Assembly (NCBI RefSeq): GCF_003259175.1
Contig: NZ_QGOK01000007.1
Span: forward strand, 62,001-126,000
Direction of reading: 5' to 3'
DNA from: Marinomonas shanghaiensis
GTDB taxonomy: Bacteria; Pseudomonadota; Gammaproteobacteria; Pseudomonadales; Marinomonadaceae
DNA: 64,000 nucleotides
Positions 20,816-28,410 of this stretch are shown here, piece by piece. Every line of letters starts with the position of its first letter. Within the stretch, counting starts at the first letter, position 1. Position numbers and translations under genes: made by a program. The notes under the pieces are model-generated. The model was not told the origin of the DNA. It ran no database searches and saw only the letters and a program-made list of their open reading frames with translations.

Positions 20816-20952
20816 AGATGGCTCCTGTACGTATAAAAAAGCGGACCCATAAGGTAACAGTCTCCTGCTCATACTTGAACTGAAATTTTGAAGTAACAGC
20901 TTAGTAGTACTGTGTGATAACGTGTGCAAAGTCACATTCATTAAGGACAAGT

Positions 20953-21660
20953 ATGCCCAAGGATCATCTTCCTCTTCATAAAAAAGCGCTTCCCTACTTT
21001 CTTGTAATTTTTGGCCTGCTTGTTGGCCTTGGTCTTGCTATTGATTGGGATATAAAAATCGCTGGCATTTGGGATGTGAGCTTTAAAGCTCAATTTTGGG
21101 ACATCATTGCATCTGTTGGATCTTTACTGGCAGGGATTGGAACAGTTGGACTACTAATTTTTGGTTGGCTCAAAGCTAATGAGTGGATAAAACAGATTAG
21201 AACTCAAGCTAAAATAAATTTAACAATTAAAACAGCGGAGAGGTTTGCCAGCGAGGCATCGTCTCTTTCGTTATTTATAAACATCCATACGAATGGTAAA
21301 TCACAGCTGGATCTAACCATGGAAGGAGGTGTGAGTGATGTTGCGCACACTTCACTCTCAGAGACCAGTCCATTCACTACAGAAAATTTCTTGTTATCCA
21401 TTAGAGAAAAAAGTGCATCTATCGACTTACTATTTGGTGCTCTACATCCTATTTTAAAAGGAGATCATGTTTATAAAAAGAATCTTGATAACTGGTCAAA
21501 TGAATCTATAGAGTTTTCAATTATCAGAGCTCAGCTAGAGTCACAACTATTAAGTGGAGAAACACTTAATTTTAGCCGTTTAAAAGATAACGCTTTGTGG
21601 CGTGGCGTTGATGCCAGAGCAATTTTTACAATTTGCTTAACTAGAGAGCTACAAATCTAA
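20953..21660 (+). CDS. Unknown two-helix membrane protein
   Basis: I do not recognise this 235-residue protein. It has two hydrophobic segments (about residues 13-31 and 46-68, LPYFLVIFGLLVGLGLAI and SVGSLLAGIGTVGLLIFGWL), which would form a membrane hairpin. A soluble C-terminal domain of about 165 residues follows, with no motif I know. The ATG at 20953 has AAGGAC before it; an earlier in-frame start at 20914 would add 13 residues that overlap the opposite promoter region. Composition is more AT-rich than the neighbours. With the adjacent toxin-antitoxin pair this suggests an acquired patch. Confidence 0.6.
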   Translation: MPKDHLPLHKKALPYFLVIFGLLVGLGLAIDWDIKIAGIWDVSFKAQFWDIIASVGSLLAGIGTVGLLIFGWLKANEWIKQIRTQAKINLTIKTAERFASEASSLSLFINIHTNGKSQLDLTMEGGVSDVAHTSLSETSPFTTENFLLSIREKSASIDLLFGALHPILKGDHVYKKNLDNWSNESIEFSIIRAQLESQLLSGETLNFSRLKDNALWRGVDARAIFTICLTRELQI

Positions 21661-21695
21661 AGTACGTAGTTTGAGCTGCGTACTAAAAGAGCATA

Positions 21696-22124
21696 TTAAA
21701 CAGAAAAAAGTTCTATGCCGTCCAGACTGCCGTCTATCCATGGGTCAAGCATTTGCGTTTTAAAGCCAGTGAATGCTGGTGACCAACGCCTTCTATCGTG
21801 AGCACTTGGGCCAATCAAAGCCATTAACAGGTACTTGTTATCAATATCGTCATAACCATAAATAAGCCAGAAATCTAGGTGAGGATTTTCTGTTGAGGTT
21901 GTTCGTTGGTATATCGCTCTGATCTTGCTCCATTGTTGAATGGTTTGATCGTCTTTGGCTATGTGGATATGAAAGAGGTTTTCTATATATGGGTGGTCAA
22001 ACGAGACATCTCTTCCGAAGTAGTCTGGTTGAAAAGAAGTATTTTTATTGTGGTAGAAGTCTTCCGCGTAGTTCTCCCAATCATCAATTAACCGGAAGAA
22101 GGGTGTTGTAAAAACATCAGCCAT
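21696..22124 (-). CDS. YafO-like type II toxin (putative mRNA interferase)
   Basis: The 142-residue protein resembles E. coli YafO, a ribosome-dependent mRNA interferase. The best matching stretch is FQPDYFGRDVSFDHP followed by FHIHIAKD, which parallels PDIFGRDALYDDS and VAHIHLANE of YafO. FWLIYGYDD and LLMALIGPSAHD follow in the expected order. It is about ten residues longer than YafO. It starts at the stop of the antitoxin gene (TAATG overlap), so the two are translationally coupled in antitoxin-toxin order. The assignment comes from remembered sequence; cleavage activity is inferred. Confidence 0.75.
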   Translation of the reverse strand: MADVFTTPFFRLIDDWENYAEDFYHNKNTSFQPDYFGRDVSFDHPYIENLFHIHIAKDDQTIQQWSKIRAIYQRTTSTENPHLDFWLIYGYDDIDNKYLLMALIGPSAHDRRRWSPAFTGFKTQMLDPWIDGSLDGIELFSV

Positions 22125-22282
22125 TAGAGAGGTTTGATATTAAGCTGCTCTTTACTAGTTGGAAATTTTCCATGTTTTAGAAAATACTCCATTCCGGCAT
22201 TACCTGTAGCGGCTGCTTTCTTGATAGATTCAGCGGTTACTTTGGATGTCCTTTTTTTTGTTTTGCGCTGCAATGTTTGCAT
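22124..22282 (-). CDS. Putative antitoxin partner of the YafO-like toxin
   Basis: A 52-residue basic protein beginning MQTLQRKTKKRTSKVTAESI and ending KHGKFPTSKEQLNIKPL. It does not look like the Phd/YefM-type antitoxin YafN that pairs with YafO in E. coli. Position, size and the 1-base overlap with the toxin gene make it the probable antitoxin. The ATG at 22282 is preceded by GGAG at a good distance; a longer reading from 22336 would place the ribosome-binding site and an inverted repeat inside the gene. No known family is assigned. Confidence 0.65.
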   Translation of the reverse strand: MQTLQRKTKKRTSKVTAESIKKAAATGNAGMEYFLKHGKFPTSKEQLNIKPL

Positions 22283-22292
22283 GGCAATCTCC

Positions 22293-22309
22293 AGATCATT
22301 TTTTGATCT
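22293..22309. promoter_or_regulatory. Inverted repeat upstream of the antitoxin gene, possible operator
   Basis: AGATCA, five T, TGATCT form a perfect 6-bp inverted repeat directly upstream of the ribosome-binding site of the antitoxin gene, beside a TATAAA-like sequence. This is where an antitoxin or complex would bind for autoregulation. It could also fold in the mRNA next to the ribosome-binding site. Confidence 0.5.
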
Positions 22310-22455
22310 ATTTATATTAGTACAAATACCTATCATTTTATAATTAATTTATCCTATGGTGAGTTAGCCAGCAGAGAACTAAGTGTTTTAGTGCTTGGTT
22401 TTATTAGGTGACATCATTCTTACTTGTCTATTTTCTGGGTTCGCTAAAAAATGAA

Positions 22456-22490
22456 AAAACGGCTTTAACTATCAGGTTAAAGCCGTTTTT
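22456..22490. terminator. Bidirectional terminator downstream of the aminotransferase gene
   Basis: AAACGGCTTTAAC pairs with GTTAAAGCCGTTT around a 6-base loop, with A and T runs on the two sides. It lies 33 bases after the stop of the - strand aminotransferase gene. Confidence 0.9.
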
Positions 22491-22522
22491 ATTGCGTTAT
22501 GCTAAGTCGAGTAAATGTGAGC

Positions 22523-23719
22523 TCAGCCCTTTAAAATCGCGGCAATAGCATCACAAAGTGGGCCCATGTTGTCATGGGTCATGCCCGCGACGCTGATGCG
22601 TCCTGAGCCAACAATGTAGATGCCGTACTCTTTGCGCAACTGTGCCACTTGATCTGGTGTTAGACCTGAAAAAGAGAACATGCCTTGCTGATGCGAAATA
22701 AACGAAAAATCTTGGCTTACGCCTTTGATTCGTAGGGTATTCACAAACAAACTGCGCATTTCGTGAATGCGTGTCCGCATGGCTTTTAACTCGCTTTCCC
22801 ACAAAGCATAAAGCTCTGGGTCATTGAGAATTTCAGCGACGACAGCAGAACCATGCGATGGCGGGTTTGAATAATTGGTGCGAATACAGCGTTTGATTTG
22901 TGTGAATGTGGTTTCAGCTTGTTCAGCGTTTTCACAGACAATGGTCAGCGCGCCAACACGTTCGTTATACAGACCGAAGTTTTTTGAGAAGGAACTGGCG
23001 ATGAGCATCTCAGGCACGTATTCTAAAAACTTACGTAAACCCTGTGCGTCTTCCGTCAGGCCTTGACCAAAACCTTGATAAGCAAAGTCAAACAGAGGCA
23101 AAAAGCCTTGCTTGCTGCACAGTTTCGCTAATTGATACCACTGCTCTGGCGTAGGATCAATGCCCGTTGGGTTGTGACAGCAGCCATGAAATAGCACGAC
23201 ATCGCCTTCAGGCACTTGCGACAAACTGGCCAGCATGGCCTCAAAATCCAACGATTTATTGTCGGCATTGTAGTAAGCGTAACTGCCGACTTCTAATCCC
23301 ACGGATTGAAAAACAGATTGATGATTGGCCCACGTTGGGTTACTGACCCAAATTGTGGCTTCGGGTAAATGTTTTTTGATGAATTCTGCTGCGACACGTA
23401 ATGCACCTGTGCCGCCAGGGGTTTGTGCCGTTTGAGCAAGTTGCTTGGTAATAATGCTGTGGTCTTTACCAAATAAAAGCGTTTGCACGGCAGATCGATA
23501 GGCGGGAGCGCCCTCGATACTGAGGTAGTTTTTGGTTTTTTCTTGGGTCAACAAACGTTCTTCTGCTTGTTTAACGGCTTTTAAAATCGGTGTATTGCCT
23601 TGTTCATCCTTATAAACACCAACGCCTAAGTTGATTTTATGCGGATTAAGATCATTTCTATAAGCGTCATTCAGGCCAAGAATTGGGTCTGCAGGAGCAG
23701 CTTGGATATGTTCAAACAT
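22523..23719 (-). CDS. Aspartate/aromatic amino acid aminotransferase (AspC/TyrB type)
   Basis: The 398-residue class I aminotransferase transfers amino groups between aspartate or aromatic amino acids and 2-oxoglutarate using PLP. The N terminus [20 protein letters not shown] and [18 protein letters not shown] are almost diagnostic. The PLP lysine is in [18 protein letters not shown] near residue 246, and the arginine that binds the substrate carboxylate is in SGRISVAGM near the end. GGGGAG precedes the ATG. It stands alone. AspC and TyrB cannot be told apart by reading. Confidence 0.94.
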   Translation of the reverse strand: MFEHIQAAPADPILGLNDAYRNDLNPHKINLGVGVYKDEQGNTPILKAVKQAEERLLTQEKTKNYLSIEGAPAYRSAVQTLLFGKDHSIITKQLAQTAQTPGGTGALRVAAEFIKKHLPEATIWVSNPTWANHQSVFQSVGLEVGSYAYYNADNKSLDFEAMLASLSQVPEGDVVLFHGCCHNPTGIDPTPEQWYQLAKLCSKQGFLPLFDFAYQGFGQGLTEDAQGLRKFLEYVPEMLIASSFSKNFGLYNERVGALTIVCENAEQAETTFTQIKRCIRTNYSNPPSHGSAVVAEILNDPELYALWESELKAMRTRIHEMRSLFVNTLRIKGVSQDFSFISHQQGMFSFSGLTPDQVAQLRKEYGIYIVGSGRISVAGMTHDNMGPLCDAIAAILKG

Positions 23720-24047
23720 GGTAACTCCCCAAGAGGGTTATTTTCTTTTTTATTATGGATTAAAAGATATGAAAATCAGCCGCTATGGTACTCCAACACG
23801 TGAGTAACCGCTATAAGTTGAGGAAAAACGAGGGCAATAAGAAGAGATAAAAGTCATATTTTAAGAGAATAATGATTTCTCTTCTATAAACAGAAGCGAG
23901 CGAAGCCCCGCACAAAAAGTACGATAAAAAAACAACAGCTCACTGGTGGCATAGACGCGAGCATTTTTTCGCGACATACACACCATGGCCTAACGCAAAT
24001 GTTAGGCCCGGTTTGTTGACCGAATAGCTTCGTTCAGAGAGATAAAA
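23720..24047. other. 328-base gap between aminotransferase and PA3496-like genes
   Basis: No convincing gene. It must hold the promoter of the - strand aminotransferase gene near its left end. Near its right end a perfect 8-bp hairpin (GGCCTAAC, six bases, GTTAGGCC at 23987-24008) lies downstream of the 64-residue gene on the - strand; it has no T run on either side, so termination is doubtful. Confidence 0.5.
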
Positions 24048-24242
24048 TCAATCATCCCATCCGTTTGAGATATCATGGTTCAAACGTTTTTGTTCTAAGT
24101 GCTGTTCAATTGCACGTCGGGCTTTTAACATACGGGCTGCATCTTCCTTTTGATTCCGTTCTTTTGTTTCATTATCCAAACTAATGGAGGCATGCAGTAT
24201 ATCGGTTTTTACTTCAGTTAGTGTTTCGGCAAAATTGCTCAT
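24048..24242 (-). CDS. Small PA3496-like protein
   Basis: A 64-residue hydrophilic, highly charged and probably helical protein. The C-terminal part KARRAIEQHLEQKRLNHDIS resembles small gammaproteobacterial proteins of the PA3496 type (putative envelope integrity). I chose the ATG at 24242 because AAAAGGG lies 8 bases upstream. It is divergent from uvrD. An 8-bp inverted repeat (24265-24298) lies just upstream. The family match is remembered and weak. Confidence 0.5.
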   Translation of the reverse strand: MSNFAETLTEVKTDILHASISLDNETKERNQKEDAARMLKARRAIEQHLEQKRLNHDISNGWDD

Positions 24243-24264
24243 CGTTATACCCTTTTTGGACGTT

Positions 24265-24298
24265 CGATGACATTGAACTGTATAGAACCCTGTCATCG
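24265..24298. promoter_or_regulatory. 8-bp inverted repeat in the divergent promoter region of uvrD
   Basis: CGATGACA (24265-24272) and TGTCATCG (24291-24298) are perfect inverted copies 18 bases apart. They flank AT-rich sequence with promoter-like hexamers. The spacing suits a dimeric regulator contacting two half-sites. The protein that binds is unknown. It does not fit the LexA consensus CTGT-N8-ACAG. Confidence 0.4.
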
Positions 24299-24427
24299 GC
24301 TGTTGAAAAAAGTCAAAATAGACAGACAACTCATTTTCACGTTAATAAAAAACGCAAATCGTTCGAAAATCAATCTATTTTTGCGGATTTTTGTGACAAA
24401 AGTATTAATTAATTATGGCGGAATGTA

Positions 24428-26641
24428 ATGGACGTTTCTTTTATCCTCGACTCACTGAATGACAAGCAACGGGAAGCGGTCGCCGCACCCTTGCAGAATA
24501 GCCTTGTATTGGCTGGCGCAGGGTCGGGTAAGACCCGTGTGTTGGTCCATCGCATTGCTTGGCTGATGCACGCTTACGAGCTATCACCCTATAGTTTGAT
24601 GGCCGTTACATTCACCAATAAGGCCGCTCGTGAGATGCAAGGTCGTATTGAGCAATTGGTAGGCGTTCCTCCACAAGGTATGTGGGTGGGCACTTTCCAC
24701 GGTTTGGCCCATCGCTTATTACGTGCTCACTGGCGCGACGCAGGGCTAAAAGAAAACTTCCAGATCATGGACAGTGATGACCAACTGCGCTTAATCAAAC
24801 GCATCATGCGCGAACTGAATATCGACGATACTCGCTGGCCGCCGAAGCAAGTGTCTTGGTTTATTAACGCGCAAAAAGACGAAGGTCGCCGTGCTGCCCA
24901 TGTGCCTGACAGCCATGACCCTTTCTCTAAAGGCATGCGCGAGCTGTATTACCACTACGAAGAGGCTTGTGAGCGTGGCGGTTTATTGGATTTTGGCGAG
25001 TTGCTGTTGCGTGCTCATGAGTTGATGCTCAGTACACCTGCCTTGTTGCGCCATTATCAAGAGCGTTTTCGTCATGTGCTGGTGGACGAGTTTCAAGACA
25101 CCAACACGATTCAATACGCTTGGTTACGCATCATGGTGGGCAGCGAAGGTACAATTACCGCTGTTGGCGATGACGACCAATCGATTTACGGTTGGCGTGG
25201 CGCGAAAATTGAAAACATTCAAAACTTTACCAAAGATTTTAAAGACGTTGGCACCATTCGCTTGGAGCAAAACTATCGTTCAACCGGTCATATTCTGAAA
25301 GCCGCCAATGGTTTGATCAAACACAACGATGATCGTTTGGGCAAAGAGCTTTGGACCGACAGCGGTGAAGGCGACCCTATCTCACTTTATGCTGGATTTA
25401 ACGAACAAGACGAAGCGCGTTTTATCATTGGCATTATCAAGCAATGGCGCGACAAGGGCACTTCTTTGACGGACATGGCGATTCTGTATCGCTCTAATGC
25501 TCAGTCTCGTGTTATCGAGGAATGCTTGGTTAGGGAACAGATTGCTTATCGAATTTATGGTGGGCACAGATTTTATGATCGTCTTGAGATCAAAAATGCT
25601 TTGGCTTATGCACGTTTGGCACTGGATCCTAATGACGACGGCGCGATGGAACGAGTGATCAACGTACCACCTCGCGGTATTGGCGAACGTAGTATTGGAA
25701 CCTTGCGAGAAATCGCCCGTGATAATGGCTGTTCTATGTGGCAAGCCGCGCAGGAAGTGGTTCGTCAATCTTTAATGCCGGGTCGTGCGACCAATGCGAT
25801 CAAAACCTTTTTGCACCTAATCGAAGGGTTAAGTACCACGGTGCAGCAACCTGATTTGAATTTGAACGATATATTTGAACAGATTATTGAAGAAGCCGGT
25901 CTGATTCCTTTCCATGAAAAAGAGAAAGGCGAGAAGGGCGAAGCGCGTATCGAAAACTTAAAAGAGTTGGTTGGCGCTGCCGGCGGTTTTAGTTGGAGCG
26001 ATGAAGACGAAGAGTTTAGCTCGCCATTGATGGCTTTCTTGGACAAAGCGGTATTGGACGCGGGTGATGCGCAAGCGGACGAATATCAAGACGCGGTACA
26101 GTTGATGACCTTGCATTCGGCGAAAGGTCTCGAATTCCCATTGGTGTTCTTAACGGGCGTGGAAGAAAATATCTTTCCCAGCAAGATGTCTTTTGAAGAA
26201 CCGGGTCGACTCGAAGAAGAGCGTCGTCTTTGTTACGTGGGCATTACTCGAGCGATGGAGAAATTGTACATCACGTATGCGGAGTCTCGTCGTTTGTTTG
26301 GCAGCGAGTCGTTTAACAGTCCATCACGTTTTATCAAAGAGTTGCCACCGGAATGCTTGGAAGAAGTGCGTCTTCGTTCGCAAGTGAGCCGCCCTGTGTC
26401 TTTACAACGACCTGATTACGGCTATGAAAAGAGTAAGTTGCAAAACAGCAGCGTGTTAAACAGTTACAAAGCCCCTGAAGTCACGGTGAACATGGGGGAC
26501 CGAGTGAATCACCCTGTGTTTGGTGAAGGTCTTGTTATCAATTACGAAGGCCAAGGCCCACAAGCACGAGTGCAGGTTAACTTTGACGACGAAGGCACTA
26601 AGTGGCTGGTGTTGTCGTTTGCTAAATTGGAAGTGCTTTAA
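24428..26641 (+). CDS. uvrD: DNA helicase II UvrD
   Basis: The 737-residue superfamily 1A helicase unwinds DNA 3' to 5' in nucleotide excision and mismatch repair. The N terminus DVSFILDSLNDKQREAVAAP is nearly that of E. coli UvrD. Motif I is GAGSGKTRVLVHRIAWLM, motif II VDEFQDTN, motif III GDDDQSIYGWRGA, motif IV QNYRST, motif V MTLHSAKGLEFP and motif VI YVGITRA. The C-terminal Tudor-like RNA polymerase-binding segment is present (GDRVNHPVFGEGLVINYEG). Length is slightly over E. coli's 720. No LexA box was seen upstream. Confidence 0.97.
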   Translation: MDVSFILDSLNDKQREAVAAPLQNSLVLAGAGSGKTRVLVHRIAWLMHAYELSPYSLMAVTFTNKAAREMQGRIEQLVGVPPQGMWVGTFHGLAHRLLRAHWRDAGLKENFQIMDSDDQLRLIKRIMRELNIDDTRWPPKQVSWFINAQKDEGRRAAHVPDSHDPFSKGMRELYYHYEEACERGGLLDFGELLLRAHELMLSTPALLRHYQERFRHVLVDEFQDTNTIQYAWLRIMVGSEGTITAVGDDDQSIYGWRGAKIENIQNFTKDFKDVGTIRLEQNYRSTGHILKAANGLIKHNDDRLGKELWTDSGEGDPISLYAGFNEQDEARFIIGIIKQWRDKGTSLTDMAILYRSNAQSRVIEECLVREQIAYRIYGGHRFYDRLEIKNALAYARLALDPNDDGAMERVINVPPRGIGERSIGTLREIARDNGCSMWQAAQEVVRQSLMPGRATNAIKTFLHLIEGLSTTVQQPDLNLNDIFEQIIEEAGLIPFHEKEKGEKGEARIENLKELVGAAGGFSWSDEDEEFSSPLMAFLDKAVLDAGDAQADEYQDAVQLMTLHSAKGLEFPLVFLTGVEENIFPSKMSFEEPGRLEEERRLCYVGITRAMEKLYITYAESRRLFGSESFNSPSRFIKELPPECLEEVRLRSQVSRPVSLQRPDYGYEKSKLQNSSVLNSYKAPEVTVNMGDRVNHPVFGEGLVINYEGQGPQARVQVNFDDEGTKWLVLSFAKLEVL

Positions 26642-26670
26642 TTCTTCGGTAAAAAGGACGCTGATTCTTA

Positions 26671-26789
26671 TTCCTTTGCGCCTGCTTCGCAGGCTCAGCG
26701 CGTCAGCGCAAATCAAACAATGAGATAATTAAAAAATCTACTCAGTCTTTTCCTTTACGCCTGCTTCTAAGCAAAGCGCGTCGGCAGGA
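26671..26789. repeat. Two REP-like hairpin repeats downstream of uvrD
   Basis: Copy 1 (26671-26710) and copy 2 (26750-26789) share TTCCTTT, CGCCTGCTTC and AGCGCGTC in the same order and spacing. Each can fold: copy 1 has GCCTGC/GCAGGC around TTC, and copy 2 is flanked by CTCAGTCTT and AAGACTCAG-type arms. Size, extragenic location and palindromy resemble REP/BIME elements. No further copies were noticed in the window. Confidence 0.55.
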
Positions 26790-26796
26790 ATAAGAC

Positions 26797-26991
26797 TCAG
26801 CTTATCTTTGTATGGCTGTTCTTAAGAACGGCGTTTTTTTTGACTATTGGGGCTTCAAGTTCATTGTCTGTTCCCCAGCTGTTTAGCCATTTGTGTACTT
26901 CGCTCGCGTCGACAACCTTGCCTTGGGTGGCGGAATCAAGAGCATCGAGGGTTTGTTGCCATTTTTGGCGGTTTTGTCTGATGAGTTCCAT
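26797..26991 (-). CDS. Small protein of unknown function, antitoxin-like C terminus
   Basis: A 64-residue protein. The central VDASEVHKWLNSWGTDNELE resembles the C-terminal tail of some small antitoxins, where a segment with WLDSWGT follows a DNA-binding part, but the N-terminal DNA-binding part is not evident here. A weak ribosome-binding site (AAGG) precedes the ATG at 26991. No toxin gene is adjacent. The REP-like pair lies directly downstream. I would treat this as a small hypothetical protein. Confidence 0.5.
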   Translation of the reverse strand: MELIRQNRQKWQQTLDALDSATQGKVVDASEVHKWLNSWGTDNELEAPIVKKNAVLKNSHTKIS

Positions 26992-27121
26992 TGCTTTGCC
27001 TTTTCTTATCTTTCTGTTTGCTCGATTGTAACCGAGTAAAACTTTTTAATTGCAGCATTTTTTTTCAATTGGTTGTAAACTATTTAGAGTTGTAAGTATT
27101 TAGTCTGAAGAGGAGTAGAGC

Positions 27122-28180
27122 ATGTCTGTTCGTGTGGGGTTGATTGGTTTTGGCCTGTCGGGGCGGGTGTTTCATGCGCCGTTTGTGGTGAATGATCCAG
27201 AGATGACGTTGGCGTATGTTTGCAGTTCAAAAGTGGATGAGGTGAGAGCGCTGTTTCCTGAAGCGTCAGTCGTGTCTTCTGCAGAGGCGGTGTTTGCGGC
27301 GTCCGATGTGGATTTGGTGGTGATTACCACTCCAAATGCGTTGCATTTTGATCAGGCAAAGCAGGCATTGGAAAATGGTAAACATGTACTGTTGGAAAAA
27401 CCTTCTGTTACCAAATTATCTCAGATAGAGGCTTTGTGTACCCTAGCGAAACAAAAAGATTTGGTGTTTTGCGTGTATCAAAATCGCCGTTTTGATGGGG
27501 ATTTTTTGCGTCTTAAAGCGCTTATTAAGAGTGGTGAGTTGGGCGAGTTGAAGCATTTAGATTCTCGCTTTGATCGTTTTCGCCCGACGGCACAAGCTCG
27601 TTGGCGCGAAGAGCCGGGTGTTGGTACGGGAATTTTTTGGGATTTAGGACCGCATATAGTGGACCAGACCTTGTGTTTGTTTGGTCCGCCGAAGTGGTTA
27701 CATGCCAGCATTGATAAGTTACGTGATGGCAGTCAAACCCATGACTGGTTTGAGCTGGAGTTGGGCTATGATGACAAACGAGTACGTCTGGCGTCGACAC
27801 CGTTTGAAGCGGGTGAGATGCGTCGTTTTAATGCTAGGTTTACCCAAGGCAGTTGGCAATGTGTGGGGTTAGATCCCCAAGAGGAAGCATTGCGTGCAGG
27901 GCAGATGCCTTGGCAGGATGGCTTTCCGTCTAAAGCCGCTCAGCAGCGTAACACCCGTTTTGTTGCTCACTCTCAAGATACTATTGAAGCCATTCAAGAA
28001 GCATCGACCCAAGGCGAATACGCTGCGTTTTATGGACAATTGCGCGATGCGATTCTTGGCAAAGGTGCATCGCCAGTTCCAATGGAGCAAGCGTGCCAGC
28101 TGATTTATTTATTGTGCTTAGCTGAGCAATCAGCAGAAAGTGGTCAGCGTATGTCGTGGAGTTACGCGCCAAATTTATAA
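27122..28180 (+). CDS. Gfo/Idh/MocA-family oxidoreductase
   Basis: The 352-residue NAD(P)-dependent dehydrogenase has an N-terminal Rossmann domain starting with RVGLIGFGLSGRVFHAPF, the family signature HVLLEKPSVT near residue 92 whose lysine is catalytic in relatives, and a C-terminal Gfo/Idh domain with GIFWDLGPHIVDQTLCLFG. The variant GLSGRVFHAPF with QNRRFDGDF is typical of the YdgJ-like subgroup. Sugar or inositol-type substrates are usual. It is transcribed alone and ends in a terminator. Confidence 0.9.
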   Translation: MSVRVGLIGFGLSGRVFHAPFVVNDPEMTLAYVCSSKVDEVRALFPEASVVSSAEAVFAASDVDLVVITTPNALHFDQAKQALENGKHVLLEKPSVTKLSQIEALCTLAKQKDLVFCVYQNRRFDGDFLRLKALIKSGELGELKHLDSRFDRFRPTAQARWREEPGVGTGIFWDLGPHIVDQTLCLFGPPKWLHASIDKLRDGSQTHDWFELELGYDDKRVRLASTPFEAGEMRRFNARFTQGSWQCVGLDPQEEALRAGQMPWQDGFPSKAAQQRNTRFVAHSQDTIEAIQEASTQGEYAAFYGQLRDAILGKGASPVPMEQACQLIYLLCLAEQSAESGQRMSWSYAPNL

Positions 28181-28249
28181 AAAAGCAAAATAAGTGACGA
28201 TAAATTGCAAAAAAGAGTTGAGCAAGATTCCGACAATTCTTATCATCTT

Positions 28250-28291
28250 TTGCCCTTTTTGATGTTTTGTGCATGAAAAGGGCAATTTTTT
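28250..28291 (+). terminator. Terminator downstream of the Gfo/Idh/MocA gene
   Basis: TTGCCCTTTT pairs with AAAAGGGCAA around a 16-base loop, followed by six T. It separates the oxidoreductase gene from the TRAP binding protein genes. Confidence 0.8.
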
Positions 28292-28410
28292 ATCTAATTA
28301 TAATAAAAAGGGATAGTAGGCATCATTGGCTATTGTGATTGCCCCTATTTTTATGGCGGTAATGCCGCTTATTCATAACAATTAAGTAACTGGCTCCCTG
28401 AGGGAAAATA

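Noticed and set aside
20816..20950. 45-residue N-terminal extension of the DsbA-like protein
   Set aside because: The ATG at 20815 has a good ribosome-binding site and begins directly at the conserved core; the extension shows no signal peptide pattern.
23987..24008. GCCTAAC...GTTAGGC resembles the outer core boxes of an integron attC site
   Set aside because: The two boxes are only 6 bases apart, so the inner boxes and stem of a real attC are missing, and there is no integrase or cassette gene nearby. A simple hairpin is more likely.
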